From contig OX419756.1 of assembly GCA_948567375.1 (NCBI GenBank), forward strand, positions 22,529,552-22,593,551: a stretch of 64,000 nucleotides of DNA, written 5' to 3'. Below the pieces are notes generated by a model, which saw nothing but the letters and a program-made list of their open reading frames with translations, did not search any database and was not told the DNA's origin. How positions within the stretch are numbered: the stretch's first letter is position 1; each line of letters begins with the position of its first letter. The position numbers and the translations under genes were made by a program. This DNA is from Lunularia cruciata (Eukaryota; Streptophyta; Marchantiopsida; Lunulariales; Lunulariaceae). Positions 1 through 10,059 of this stretch are shown piece after piece.

Positions 1-231
1 TCCTTCCAAACACACCATCATGTCCTTCTAACACAAGGACTCCAGATGGCAAAACCTCACGCACTCTCAAGATAGTGCGGCCTATGAAACATCAAGTGTT
101 GTCGGTGTTGTCTGCTATAGATATACATAGTTGCTTGGATGAAATCAACAGATCAAGGGTCTATAACCTCCTCCTTGAATGGTAGCATAGCGTAAAGTAT
201 CTCTATGCTGAGCAATCGCTTAGTTCTCAAA
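1..231 (-). pseudogene. Family A integrase C-terminal fragment
   Basis: Reverse-strand sequence closely matches the integrase C-terminal region of A1 (about 9775-10015) and the same region of A4 (38101-38340). It runs off the left edge of the window towards where the PHD finger would lie. Similarity stops abruptly at about 231. It is a truncated piece of another family A copy with no start and no catalytic core, so it cannot encode a working enzyme. Confidence 0.8.
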
Positions 232-266
232 GTTGGTGGTATACCACCAACTCTATATATAGAGTT
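231..266. repeat. Two adjacent perfect palindromes
   Basis: 231-252 is a perfect 22-bp inverted repeat centred on TA (AGTTGGTGGTA and its complement). 249-266 is an overlapping perfect 18-bp palindrome centred on TATATA. They lie in about 100 bp of AT-rich DNA (232-332) that matches no other part of the window, between a minus-strand integrase fragment and a U repeat. They could form hairpins or mark a rearrangement junction. Confidence 0.75.
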
Positions 267-332
267 CCTATCACTCACTATATATATACATTGCCATAGG
301 TGACCACAATATGTATACGTGTATATATGTAT

Positions 333-438
333 TGTGGTACTTTAGAGTCTATGTATGACTTTTGTGTGAGTTGTGCTTCTATAGTGTATGATGTTGACAG
401 CGATGTATGTTGTGTAGCGATGTATATACGCATGATAG
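333..438 (+). repeat. Isolated U repeat of family A
   Basis: Begins TGTGGTACTTTAGAG and matches the U modules at 10381-10503, 13466-13571, 25907-25998 and 37607-37721. Here it is not preceded by the V module or by the G-rich tract seen at intact 3' ends, and it runs straight into methyltransferase-domain sequence. It is probably a leftover end of another family A copy. Confidence 0.75.
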
Positions 439-1197
439 ACTAGACAACCTCACTATTGATGACATCTTGGATGTTGGGCGTTAGTCTCAACTAGTGGTAA
501 TGGTTGATAGGTCACCTATGGCAATGGTGAACCTAGTTGGATAGCCCCAAGCCGCTTTTCCTACACTTATGAGTTTCTTAGGCTCTCATGCTTTTTGAGA
601 AAGAGGTCTTTGACTTGTTTGGGACTCATAGTTATAGTAGTTGGTGGAGCCTAACATCGATGAGAGAGAGCAAGCGATGGGTTTTCACATTGGCATTGTT
701 GTTGTTCTAGCCATATTAGAGGCATCTAGGTGTCAGGTGTTAGGTCAAGCTATGGACCTAAATTTTTTGACTTGGATTGTGAACCTTGGCTTGGCAAAGC
801 AGCATACAATGTGCTTGATAGGCATCACCACTTGGACACTTGTGAGCTTTGTGTCTATCAAGACAATTTAGGCACATGTTGAGGATGATGGACCGAGTGG
901 AAAGGGATTCTTGGGACACAACCAATGGCTACTAGGGAGAGTGGTCTACTTGGATTCCATCCAGGTGAGCATTGTCTACTTGGATTACACCCTTGGTCTA
1001 CTTGGGATGCAGTTAGAGGATATATGGAGCTTGCGACCAGAGTAGAGGGTTTTTTCACACTGTGGTTGGGATCTCTAGTGGTTGGGAGCATGACACTACT
1101 ACTCCCAAGGGCTTAGTGTAGCAGCCAATCAGTACATCTCTCACTCTTATGATAGTTATAGAGGATACTTGAAAGACAAATCTTGGACCAAAGCTTA
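439..1197 (+). pseudogene. Family A copy H, methyltransferase C-terminus to RT spacer
   Basis: Co-linear with A1 6415-7170. It covers the end of the cytosine methyltransferase domain, including the motif X-like stretch (VLGQAMDLN) at about 738-765, and the spacer before reverse transcriptase. It continues at 13572 on the far side of A1, so it is the host copy into which A1 inserted. The 5' part of the element is missing and stops are frequent. Confidence 0.8.
1194..1197. repeat. Left target-site duplication of A1 (CTTA)
   Basis: CTTA at 1194-1197 is repeated at 13572-13575. Joining the flanks across A1 restores sequence co-linear with A1's own 7160-7190, so the pre-insertion site is known from a paralogue. 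This places the element ends at TGTCACGCC (1198) and CACGACA (13571). Confidence 0.75.
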
Positions 1198-1637
1198 TGT
1201 CACGCCATTTGTAGTGCCGCATCTAGATGCTCAGACACTATAGTTCTAGTGATAGTAGTTAGAGTTATTTCAGCAATTTCTCAACGACTACTTTCTGACG
1301 GTTAGATTTTGTGTTTGGAGTACTGACTTCACGATGGGGCCCACTGTCACTTTGCACCGTCGAGTGTGCCGTCAGCGGGACCGTTAGGGTTTCAGAGCTA
1401 GCTCAAGTCCAGGGGGTATAGTTTCAAAGTGAGCTCCAGAGAGCTCACTTCTCTGATGTTGAGACTTTGAGTTCCTGGCTATGGTGGACAGAGGCCGGCG
1501 AGCGTCACCTAGATTCTCTATGCTTGAGTGGGTGTGGCTTGACTGTAATCAGTGCCCAGTTGTTGGCAGTTTATAGAGTGACATATCAAGTACTGATCTG
1601 AGTTGAGTTGAGTTGAGAATGGTAAGCAATCTGATTA
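1198..1637 (+). repeat. V repeat at 5' end of A1
   Basis: A 440-bp module starting TGTCACGCC and ending CTGATTA. It is matched by 10504-13465 with B1 removed (also 440 bp), 24397-24841, 24953-25396, 25999-26426, 37157-37606 and 62745-63194. In A1 it leads directly into the leader with no U module, so the 5' terminus is V alone. No tRNA primer-binding site is recognisable at its downstream edge; TGGTATC about 60 bp further on is only a weak candidate. Confidence 0.8.
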
Positions 1638-2759
1638 CACAGAGAAGTGAAGTCAGGGGGAAATCGGGTGCAGGAATTGTGAGTGTTGGTGGTATCTCCA
1701 AGCTCGGTGGATCATTGGTAGCTCGATTCAAGTTCAGTGTTTCCCTAGTGTGTAGCAGCTCAATTGATTGATGCAAATTTGGCAGTTAGGCGGATAGTGT
1801 GCGGAAGCACTGGCCAAATTTTGAGCAAAGAAGGAGCAAATTTCAAGCAATGTTGTGATTTTGAGCTCAAGAGGTGAAGGCAGGACCAATTTGTTGCGAG
1901 TTGGGCTCAAAAAGTCAAATTGAAGGTGGAGTTGGGAAGCTTTTCTCATGAAATTGTGATTTGGAAAAACCCGTTTTGTCAATTTGGCTCGAGTGGAAAG
2001 TTAGCGGGGGATTTGGTGGACAGCCATCTTTAGGGTTTATGTCAGATTTTGGCCAGATTTGGAGGATTTTTCGCTGTTTGGCCAGATTTGGAGGAGCTTC
2101 AAAGTGGCAACAAGAAAGGCCTCATTTGGCTGAATTTCGGCATTTAGAGGCATAGGGGTGTGGGCTATGAGAGGCTACGAAGGCCTAGAAGGGCCAGCAA
2201 GTCAGCTTGTTGGCGTGAGGCTAGCTAGTTTAGAGTAGATCTTGGTCATCAAAATCTGCCTTTCTTGCTAGATTGTGCGCAATAGGATTTGACCCCTAGG
2301 ATTTGATCTCTTGTTCCTAGACTGGTGCCCTAGCTAACTGGTCCACCCTCACTTGTTGTCATAGTGACTGTGCCACTGTTATCTATACACATGTAGCTTT
2401 GGCTAGGAGAGACAGTTTGATCCCATTCTTGGTGATCCTGGTAGCTTAGGACTTAGATACGAACCGCTCTTATGTCAAATGCCAAATGGTGGTAGAGTCA
2501 GTCCCGTGTTGTGTTATGAAATGGAGGTTTTTTGTTTAGATTTCTTGTGATTGGATCCCCTCCATTCTCTGCTTCTTGTTTGTGCACCATGTTTGTGTGA
2601 GGTGCCCTAACATTTGAGCATTGGTGCTCTGGTGTGCTCTCGGTGGTGAGGCTGGAGTGATGACCAATCAGACTACCTTTGTTTCTCTCCGGTGAGGGAG
2701 GAAGTGATGACTTGCAGACCGTGAGAGTGCATGTTATGATGGCAAGTTACAGGTTGCCC
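1638..2759 (+). other. Family A untranslated leader
   Basis: About 1.1 kb between the V repeat and gag. It is conserved with A3 (23600-24396, reverse) and A4 (53060-54766 plus 62584-62744, reverse). Short open frames here are not shared between copies. It holds the weak candidate primer site (TGGTATC) soon after the V repeat. No other element is visible in it. Confidence 0.6.
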
Positions 2760-4660
2760 TTTCCCTAGTGTAGTTATCTTGGTTAGAGTTACATTAGTGG
2801 GTGGTGCTTGGTGGTGTTGGCACGTGGTGGTGTTGGCACTTGGTGGGGTACTTGCGGTTGCGACTTGCGGTTGTAGTTGGTGGTTCGGGTTTGCTGTTGT
2901 AGTTACTTTGTCACGACGGAGTTCTTTGGAGGTCCCAGAGGAGTTAGCCCTGCAGTACGCAGTGGGTTTACTCGGAGTGGTGCTCGGTATCAGCTTGTAT
3001 CTTAGGTCCTAGTGAGGAAGGAGATTGAGTCTGAGTTGGAGTTTGACACAGGAGCTGATTCAGTTGAGAGTGCACTTGGTGTGTCCGCACCGTTGTTGTG
3101 GGATATGGACAAGACTTATGGGGCCTCTAAAGGCCCTAGGCATTACTTTGGTACAGTGGGTACCATTGAGTTGGATGACTTCATCCAAGAGTTCGATAGT
3201 TGGTGTGATCTGCAGTAGATGCGGAACCCGACTTTGTTCACACCCTTCATGGCATGGAAGGGGTTGTTTCAGCATCTGGAGGGTCCGCCAATGGATGACT
3301 ACCATGAGTTTAGGAGAGCTCATTTAGAGGAGATTGAGTTATGGAGACAGTATTGGTCTCCACACTATGTCTCCATCACTTTAGGCTCGATGGCCAAGAG
3401 TAGGTCGGCTGTACCTATGAGTTCTAGCTCGACTAGTGTTGGTGGAGCTAGTGGAGGTGCACTAGCTGGAGATAGTGCTACTACGAGTGGAGGTACCGCT
3501 GTAGGAGGTGGTGTGGTATTGGGGTTTAACTCCATGGTGGAGTTCTTCCTATGTTTGAAGCAGAACTACCAAGGAGTGCGGACTGACAAGCTGAGGAGCT
3601 TGCAAGAGTTCCAGCAAAAGGCTGGAGAGAGCCTATGTGCGGTATACACGTGCATGAGGCGGTTGATCAGTTTCACTCAAGGAGTTACTGAGGCCTAGGC
3701 AGTCCAGTTTTGGTATGGGATATTGGACAGGGAGTTGCAACATAGAGTTCGTGATGCTACGTTGTTATAGGCTACTTTGCCTACTTTGGTAGTGGTCTTT
3801 GGTTTGGCCAAGCGTATTGAGCTCAATATGGTGGAAGAGAGAGTGGTGACATCAAGATTTGGTAGGGAAACCTCATCCACAACTGTGACTTCTTCTAGAG
3901 TGCAGCAGAGTGCACCACGCCCTGTTGGTTTTTGAGGATACGGTGGACAGCCCAGATCCTATGGAGCGAGTGGAGGGCCTAGTGGAGTTAGACCCTTACC
4001 CTCAATTTTGAGTCAGCAGTAGCCAGTGAGTGGTGTTGTTGCTTGTTGGACTCGTGGTGGACCTCACCATAGGAGAGAGTGTACTCAGGGCAGCGGACTT
4101 GATACCTCTGGTGCATCACAATCAGCACAAAGGCAGTGTGAGCATTGCCACATATTTGGTCACACTAGTGACCGGTGTTTTGACCTACATCCGGAGTTAT
4201 GGAGTGGTAGGGATGCTATGGCAGGTAGTAGAGGAGCTCCAGTTCATGGAGGACAAGGTGGTAGAGATGGTGGTAGAAGATCTACACCTAGTAGGGGTGC
4301 AATACCTGCCCTTACTTCTGACACAACTATGGCTACTCGGATTGAGCACTTGGAGCAAAGATTGGCTAGTATGGCTATTGCTTAGAGGAGATCAGATTTG
4401 GGTATTGAGGCTTCCACCTCATATGTTGGTGATAGAGATGCTTTGGACTTTATGTGCAGAGCAGCACAGGTGGATGCATCTGCAGCAGTGACTAGGAGTG
4501 CAGTACGTGCTCCAGAGCCTAGAGGAGCATCAGTGGAGTTGGACCCACAAAGAGGAGAGGTTGGGAGACATGTCAGACTTCCCCAGTCTTTCACACTATA
4601 TGAGGCATTACAGACAACATCCATGGTTCCTAGACGTCCCAGTGCAGGTGTGGTAGGTGG
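2760..4660 (+). pseudogene. Family A gag (capsid and nucleocapsid) pseudogene
   Basis: Structural protein that would form the virus-like particle. The N-terminus is hydrophobic and encoded by short Gly/Leu/Val-rich repeats. A retrotransposon-gag-like helical region follows (about 3530-3850), then a Ser/Gly-rich linker, then two zinc knuckles. The second (CEHCHIFGHTSDRC, about 4138-4180) is an intact CX2CX4HX4C. In the first (about 4045-4085) the second cysteine is Arg, while A3 keeps it. Stops include TAG at 3696 and 3768, where A3 has CAG. The start codon is uncertain. Confidence 0.75.
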
Positions 4661-5195
4661 TGATGGAGTACATGATGGCCTACTTGCTAGTCAGCCACCT
4701 GCTACAACACAGACTGAGTCTAGCATGATATTGGGGGCGGCTCAACTGATTATGCGGCATCCTTTGTTTTCAACCAGTGACATGTTTACATTGGGAGTTG
4801 ACCCAGCCCCAGTATTCCGGTTGGTTGCCATGTTGTGTGAGAGTAGGGATGGTGCAGTTCCTACTACTAGAGCAGAGGTGGTTGCTAGTGGAGCTGACTT
4901 GGTTGAGGAGCATGGGATCTATTCAGCGACCAGTGGTTTATGGCAGGCAGCAGCGGCTAGACTAGAGGAGTTGCCAACTAGACCAGCCTTTGAGAGAGCG
5001 CGGTTTACCCCTGGTGTTGTCCTATTGGATAACCAAAGGGGGATTTTTTGTTTGGTGGGACCTTCAAGGAAGGTCTATACACCACAGAGAGTCTTGTTAG
5101 ACTCTGATGCGCAGCCCCTTATGTTGGGGAAGGCTGTAGTCGTTGGTCTGGAGCAATGGAAGACCGATGTAGAGAGGTGTCCATTTCAGATCTAG
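4661..5195 (+). pseudogene. Family A aspartic protease region
   Basis: An open stretch in the gag frame leading to a retropepsin-like active site, Leu-Leu-Asp-Ser-Asp-Ala (codons 5100-5111), followed by a PLMLGK flap-like strand. Family members normally have Asp-Ser/Thr-Gly. A3 keeps DSGA at 18559-18570, so the Gly-to-Asp change here is a private G-to-A loss. The protease would process the polyprotein. The stretch between the zinc knuckles and the active site has no recognised domain. Confidence 0.65.
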
Positions 5196-5760
5196 ACATC
5201 TCTAGGTGGTGGTTTGACACAATACATCACACGTGGGGAGCTTGTTTTCCAGGTTCAGCCTGGTCATCCGACTGATAGCTCGGTGGTGAGAGCTCAGGCT
5301 ATTGCGACGATAGCTGAGTCATATGATGTGCTAGTTGGGGGAGTAGTGTTATACCCCATGGGTTTCAGCATTGACTATTGGGAGGAGACAGCCTCTTATA
5401 GACCTGGTTGGCAGTCTAGTGAGGGACGGGTATGTTGCCTACCAGTACGCTTCAGTAGTGGCAGTCTTGGCTCACTACAGTCCGAGACCATGGCACCATT
5501 AGTTCTAGCTTTCAATGGTGCAGTTACTTGGCCTGGTGACTTGTTGGAGGGGAATGCCCATGCAAAGGATACTCCAGTACCAGAGGAGATCACTCGGCTT
5601 TGGAGTATGAGTGGGATTGTTCCATCCACCTTGGATATTCCATTGTGGAGTTTAGAGGAGGCATTGCAGTAGCATGCAGATCAGTTGGTGCAGTAGGCTT
5701 GGAGTGGAGCCTTTGTACCATCAGGAGATGAGTGTGAGGATGAGCTTCCAGAGGCGATTG
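5196..5760 (+). pseudogene. Protease-methyltransferase linker of family A
   Basis: Conserved with A3 (17930-18540) and A4 (44550-45180). It contains the stretch LYPMGFSIDYWEE, with a Trp- and Gly-rich segment after it. From memory, a similar segment sits between protease and methyltransferase in some algal gypsy elements; I cannot check that here. Stops at 5670 (TAG) and 5694 (TAG) correspond to CAG in A3. Function unknown. Confidence 0.6.
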
Positions 5761-6790
5761 CTTTGACACCTCTGGATACCACACTCATTGCTTGGCAGTA
5801 TCCAGTAGAGGAGATATGCCTATAAGAGTTGTTTGGTGGGATCATCACCGGACTAGCTGCGGTGTTATAGGCGGGTAGACGAGTACAGAGGTACTTGTAT
5901 GTAGAGAGAGATGAGACTGCTAAGCGATTCTCTCTACATCATGTAGCACACCAGGCCTATCGGTATTGAGTGTTATTACCAATGTCAGCAGTCAAAGGTT
6001 ACCAAAAGGCCCTACCATGAGACATTTTCTTATTAGGGGCGCATGACCTAGAGAGACATAGGCCTATTCACTTGGTGATTTTTGGATGGCCATGTCAGGG
6101 ACATACACGTGCTGGTAGAGGATTTGGTCTTTAGGATCCTCATTTTGGTGTGTTTTGGGAGATGTTACGGACACTACGACATCTCCAGGTTCATCAGTCT
6201 ATTTCTCCAGCTTACCTTCTGGAGAACATTCCTTTGTTGGGTGATTCTCGCACCAAAGTGGTGGTGAGTACACATCAGGTCCATTCTTAGATGGGACCTG
6301 CTGTATTGTTAGATGCAGCTAGAGTGGGATCACGGGCTCATTGTCTTTGTCTTTGGTGGACGAACCTCTTACCCAGAGAGGTTCTACAGCACGCTTATGA
6401 TGGGATTCAGTGACTTGACCACATCCTTGTTGATGATATCTTGGATGTTGGGCGTCAGTCTCAGACAGTGGTCATGGCTGATAGGTCACCTATGGCAATG
6501 GTGAACCTAGTTGGACAGCCTAGAGCCACATTTCCCACATTCATGAGTTTCCCAAGCTCTCATGCTTTTCGAGAGGGAGGACCTGGACTTGTTTGGGATT
6601 CACAATTATAGCAGTTGGTGGAGCCCAATGCTGATGAGAGAGAGCGGGCGATGGGTTTTTGCACCGATATTACCGTTGTTCTAGCAGTGTCAGAGGCATC
6701 CAAGCGTTAGGTGTTAGGTCAGGCTATGGACTTGAACTGTTTGACCTGGATTGTGAGCCTTGGCTTGGCAGAGCAGCATAGGATGTGCTT
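5761..6790 (+). pseudogene. C5 DNA cytosine methyltransferase domain in retrotransposon A1
   Basis: The fold would transfer a methyl group from S-adenosylmethionine to cytosine C5. Motifs in order, all in one frame: motif I ELFGG...TGL (5826-5860) binding AdoMet; an acidic residue of motif II (VERD, about 5902); motif IV GWPCQG with the catalytic Cys codon at 6093-6095; motif VI LENI (6219-6230; A3 has ENV); motif VIII SRAH...LWWTN (about 6330-6370); ERERAMGF (about 6640); motif X VLGQAMDLN (6711-6737). Motif order is I to X, unlike rearranged plant DRM enzymes. Motif I and the RAH..LWWTN block recall DNMT3; PCQ recalls DNMT1 and bacterial enzymes. It sits between protease and RT. Several stops (5823, 5868, 6708) make this copy dead. 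Confidence 0.9.
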
Positions 6791-7170
6791 GATAGGCATC
6801 ACCACTCAGACACTTGTGAGCCATGTGCCTATCAAGACGATTCAGGCACATGATGGGGGCGATGGACCAAGTGGACATGGTATTCTTGGGACACATCCAG
6901 TAGCTACTAGGGAGAGTGGTCTACTTGGAGTCCATCCAGGTGAGCATAGACTACTTGGATTACACCCTTGGTCCACATGGGATTTAGCCAAAGGACGTGT
7001 GGAGCTTGCAGCCAGAGTGGAGGGAGTTTTTCACACAGAGGTTGAGACCTCTAGTGGTCGGGAGCATGACACTATTGCTCCCAAGGGCCCAGTGTAGCAG
7101 TCAATCAGTACGTCTTCCACTCCTACTACAGTTACAGAGGATACTTGGGAGCCAGATCTTGGACCCAAGC
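6791..7170 (+). pseudogene. Methyltransferase-RT spacer
   Basis: In-frame continuation rich in Gly, His and Leu, with an imperfect repeat (GLLGVHPGEH / RLLGLHPWS) at about 6915-6975. It is conserved in H (840-1190), A3 and A4, so it belongs to the polyprotein. No domain recognised. Confidence 0.6.
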
Positions 7171-7985
7171 TTACTGGAGAGGAAAGACGGAAGGTTTGGA
7201 GGTTCTTGAGGAGTCACACGAGTTGTTTTGTCTTCAAAGCACCCAAATCCTTCAGTATGAAGAATTTGGGTGCTCTAAAGGGACCTGGTATACGGATTGA
7301 GCTGACTAGCAACACACCAGTTTTTTGACGTCCTTATTGATATAGTGATATGGAGAGGACATTGATTCAGAGCCGGAGTAGTGATCTTTTTGAGGCTGGT
7401 TTGGTGGAGATTTCACATGGAGAGTATGCATCAGTGACAGTGATGTCAGCCAAGAAGGATATGCATGGCAACTATACAGATAGGCAGATGTGTGGAGATT
7501 ACCATCCTATCAACCAACAGACCAGGGCTGATCGGTATGCCATGCCTACACCGGAGGAGATTTTTGATGCAATTGGGCATGCAAAGGTCTTTAGTACTTT
7601 GGATCTTCAAGCGGGATATCATCAGTTGCCGATCAGGGAGGATGATAAGTCCAAGACAGCATTTTGGGCTATTGATCCTCACGGCAAGGATGTGTTATAT
7701 CAGTGGAGGTTCTTACCATTTGGGTTAAAGAACGCTCCTGCTGAGTTCCAGAGGGTCATGGATAGGATCCTAGCTGGATTGGATTTTGCTCAGTGCTATA
7801 TTGATGACATTTTGGTTTATAGCACTACTATGGAGGAGCATGAGAGATAGTTGTTGGAGGTGTTTGAGAGGTTGAGATCTCATGGACTCAAACTACATCC
7901 TGGGAAGTGTAGGCTCTTCCACAAGCAGGTTGAGTATTTGGGTCACACTATCTACCCCGGAGGACTTGGTGTTCAGTAGACCAAG
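7171..7985 (+). pseudogene. Family A reverse transcriptase
   Basis: RNA-dependent DNA polymerase of Ty3/gypsy type. The sequence shows the N-terminal fingers, CGDYHPIN (about 7492), STLDLQAGYHQL (about 7595-7630), PFGLKNAPAEFQ (about 7718-7755) and the catalytic YIDD at 7797-7808, which is intact. TAG stops at 7848 and 7977 stand where A3 and A4 have glutamine codons. Order and frame link it to the methyltransferase upstream and RNase H downstream. Confidence 0.9.
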
Positions 7986-8640
7986 GTGGATGCTATTGCA
8001 CGTATTCCTCGGCCTATGGATGTGAGCAAAGTGCGAGCATTCCTTGGGTTGGCAAACTTCTATTGCTGCTATGTTAGAGGATTTAGTGCTGTTGCCAAGG
8101 CCTTGACAAAGCTGACCAAGCTTACACAAAAGTGGTGTTGGGGAGATGAGCAGGAGAGAGCTTTTGTAGAGCTCAAGGAGAGGTTGACATCTGCTCCTAT
8201 TTTGAGGAGACCGATCAGGGGACAACCATTTCAGGTTCATACTGATTGGAATATGTTGGGGCTTGGAGCACTGCTCACCCAGCATGATGATGAGGAGAAG
8301 GAGTTTGTGGTGGCCTATGCTAGTCGCTCCAACAATTCAGCGGAAGCGAAGTATAGTTCATATGAGGGAGAGTGCTTGGCAGCAGTTTGGGCAGTAGCAC
8401 ATTTCTGATGTTACCTATTTGGTAACCTCTTCACTCTCATCACTGATCATCAGCCACTGAAGTGGTTGATGGAGTCCGACAAGCTTTCAGGGAAGCTTGC
8501 ACAATGGGCTCTGATTTTACAGGAGTATGATTTCACGGTTGTTCACAGACCTGGAGTGGTGAACCGTGATGCAGATGGGTTGAGTAGAAACCCATGTCCC
8601 AGCCAGCAGGATCAGACCGGAGCATGTTGGCATGGTGAGA
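7986..8640 (+). pseudogene. Family A RNase H
   Basis: Ribonuclease H of Ty3/gypsy type, which would degrade the RNA strand during reverse transcription. It begins after the RT thumb/connection (RAFLGLANFY, about 8030). HTDWNMLGLGALLTQ carries the first catalytic Asp (about 8240), YEGECLA the Glu (about 8365), TDHQPLKW the next Asp (about 8447), and the domain ends NRDADGLSR (about 8565). One stop near 8406 interrupts an otherwise open frame. Confidence 0.85.
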
Positions 8641-10059
8641 CAGATGAGGAGATGGTGCCAGGTTGGCATGCATTAGCCTTTCTGTGTATATTTGCAGAGG
8701 CTTTGGTGGTATCTCTCTCAACGCATATAGGAGGAGTTATTGAGGTCATAGATCCAAAGAGTGAAGATATTGGTACAATTCAGCGAGACATTCATGATGA
8801 TGTCTTAGTGATGGACTATCTTCGCACTAGTGTTGTGGGTGGCACAGTTGGGGCCAAGGAGAGAGACCGTGTTCTTCAGCAAGCCAGACGGTTCAGATTT
8901 GAGGGTAGACACCTTTTGCGTGTATGGGAGGATGGTAGAGTGCGAGTAGTACCACTTCCAGCACAGAGACCACAATTGGTCCGTCATGCTCATGAGGAGC
9001 TAGGACATTTTGGAGTAAAGCGTACATATAGCTTACTCTAGAGTCATTATTGGTGGCACGATATGCAGATTGAGGTACAGCAGTTTGTTGCCAGATGTGT
9101 GGTTTGTGACCAAGTTAGAGCATCATTCACTGCTCCTACGCCACAGTTGCACCCATTACTTATCATGGGATTGGGTTACCATTGGAGTTTGGACTTTGCC
9201 AGACCTTTACCGCTGACTGTGAGACATCATCGGTATGTTTTAGTGATGGTGGAGCACTTCTCCAAGTGGATTGAGTTGGTGGCACTTCTTGGCAAGTCTA
9301 GTGAAGGGATAGCTTACTCGTTCTTGGATTGAGTTCTTAGTCATTTTGGTGCACCAGTTGAGGTTTTGACTGACCAGGGTACAGAGTTCTTGGGAGAATT
9401 TCAGGTCTTGTGTGACAAGGCTTTGATTGATCATTGTACTACATCTCAAGATCACCCTGAGGTAGATGGCTTAGCAGAGAGAGTGGTTCAGACGATGAAG
9501 AGAGGATTGCAAAAGTATGGTTTGTAGAGAGGCCACTTGGGAGATTGGGATCTCTAGTTATCTTGGTTGGCCATGGGCTATTGGTTTAGCCGGCAAGCCT
9601 CCTAAGCATCCTTCTCTCCATACTTTCTACTCTATGGACGAGATCCAGATTTACCTACAGCCATTCGTTGAGATGCTACTGTAGTTTTGGACTTGGATGA
9701 GCGCATGTTCTCAGCGGGCAGAGATCTTTTGAAGAGTGATGCCGATGGCCTTTGAGAACTTGGCAATTGCTCAGCATAGAGATACTTTACGCTATGCTAC
9801 CATTCGAGGAGGAGGTTATAGACCCTCGATCCGTCGATTTCATCCAGGCGACTATGTATATCTACAGCAGACAACACCAACGACACTTGATGTTTCTATG
9901 GGCCGCACTATCTTGAGAGTGCGCAAGGTTTTGCCCTCTGGAGTCCTTGTGTTAGAAGGCCGTGATGGTGTTGTTTGGAAGGATCATGTGCGCAATTGTG
10001 CGCCATGCCACCTTCCAAACATTGATGGTACTATGGACCCAAGCTTGGCACTTGTACGT
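8641..10059 (+). pseudogene. Family A integrase (HHCC and DDE)
   Basis: Integrase that would insert the cDNA. The HHCC zinc region is at about 8985-9100 (HAHEELGH, then CVVCDQ). The DDE core has LDF (about 9188), TDQGTEF (about 9370) and DGLAERVVQ (about 9460). The C-terminal HPGDYVYL...VRKVLPSG region (9840-9940) resembles the GPY/F module. Breaks: TAG or TGA at 9038, 9329, 9524 and 9555, and a 17-bp deletion at 9695-9700 between GGATGA repeats, seen by comparison with A3 (13990-14015), which shifts the frame. A DDE enzyme separates this family from DIRS elements, which use tyrosine recombinase. Confidence 0.85.

Noticed and set aside
5761-6790. DIRS-type adenine methyltransferase
   Set aside because: The motif set (ELFGG, PCQ, ENV, RAH..LWWTN) is that of C5 cytosine enzymes, not the DPPY-type adenine enzymes.
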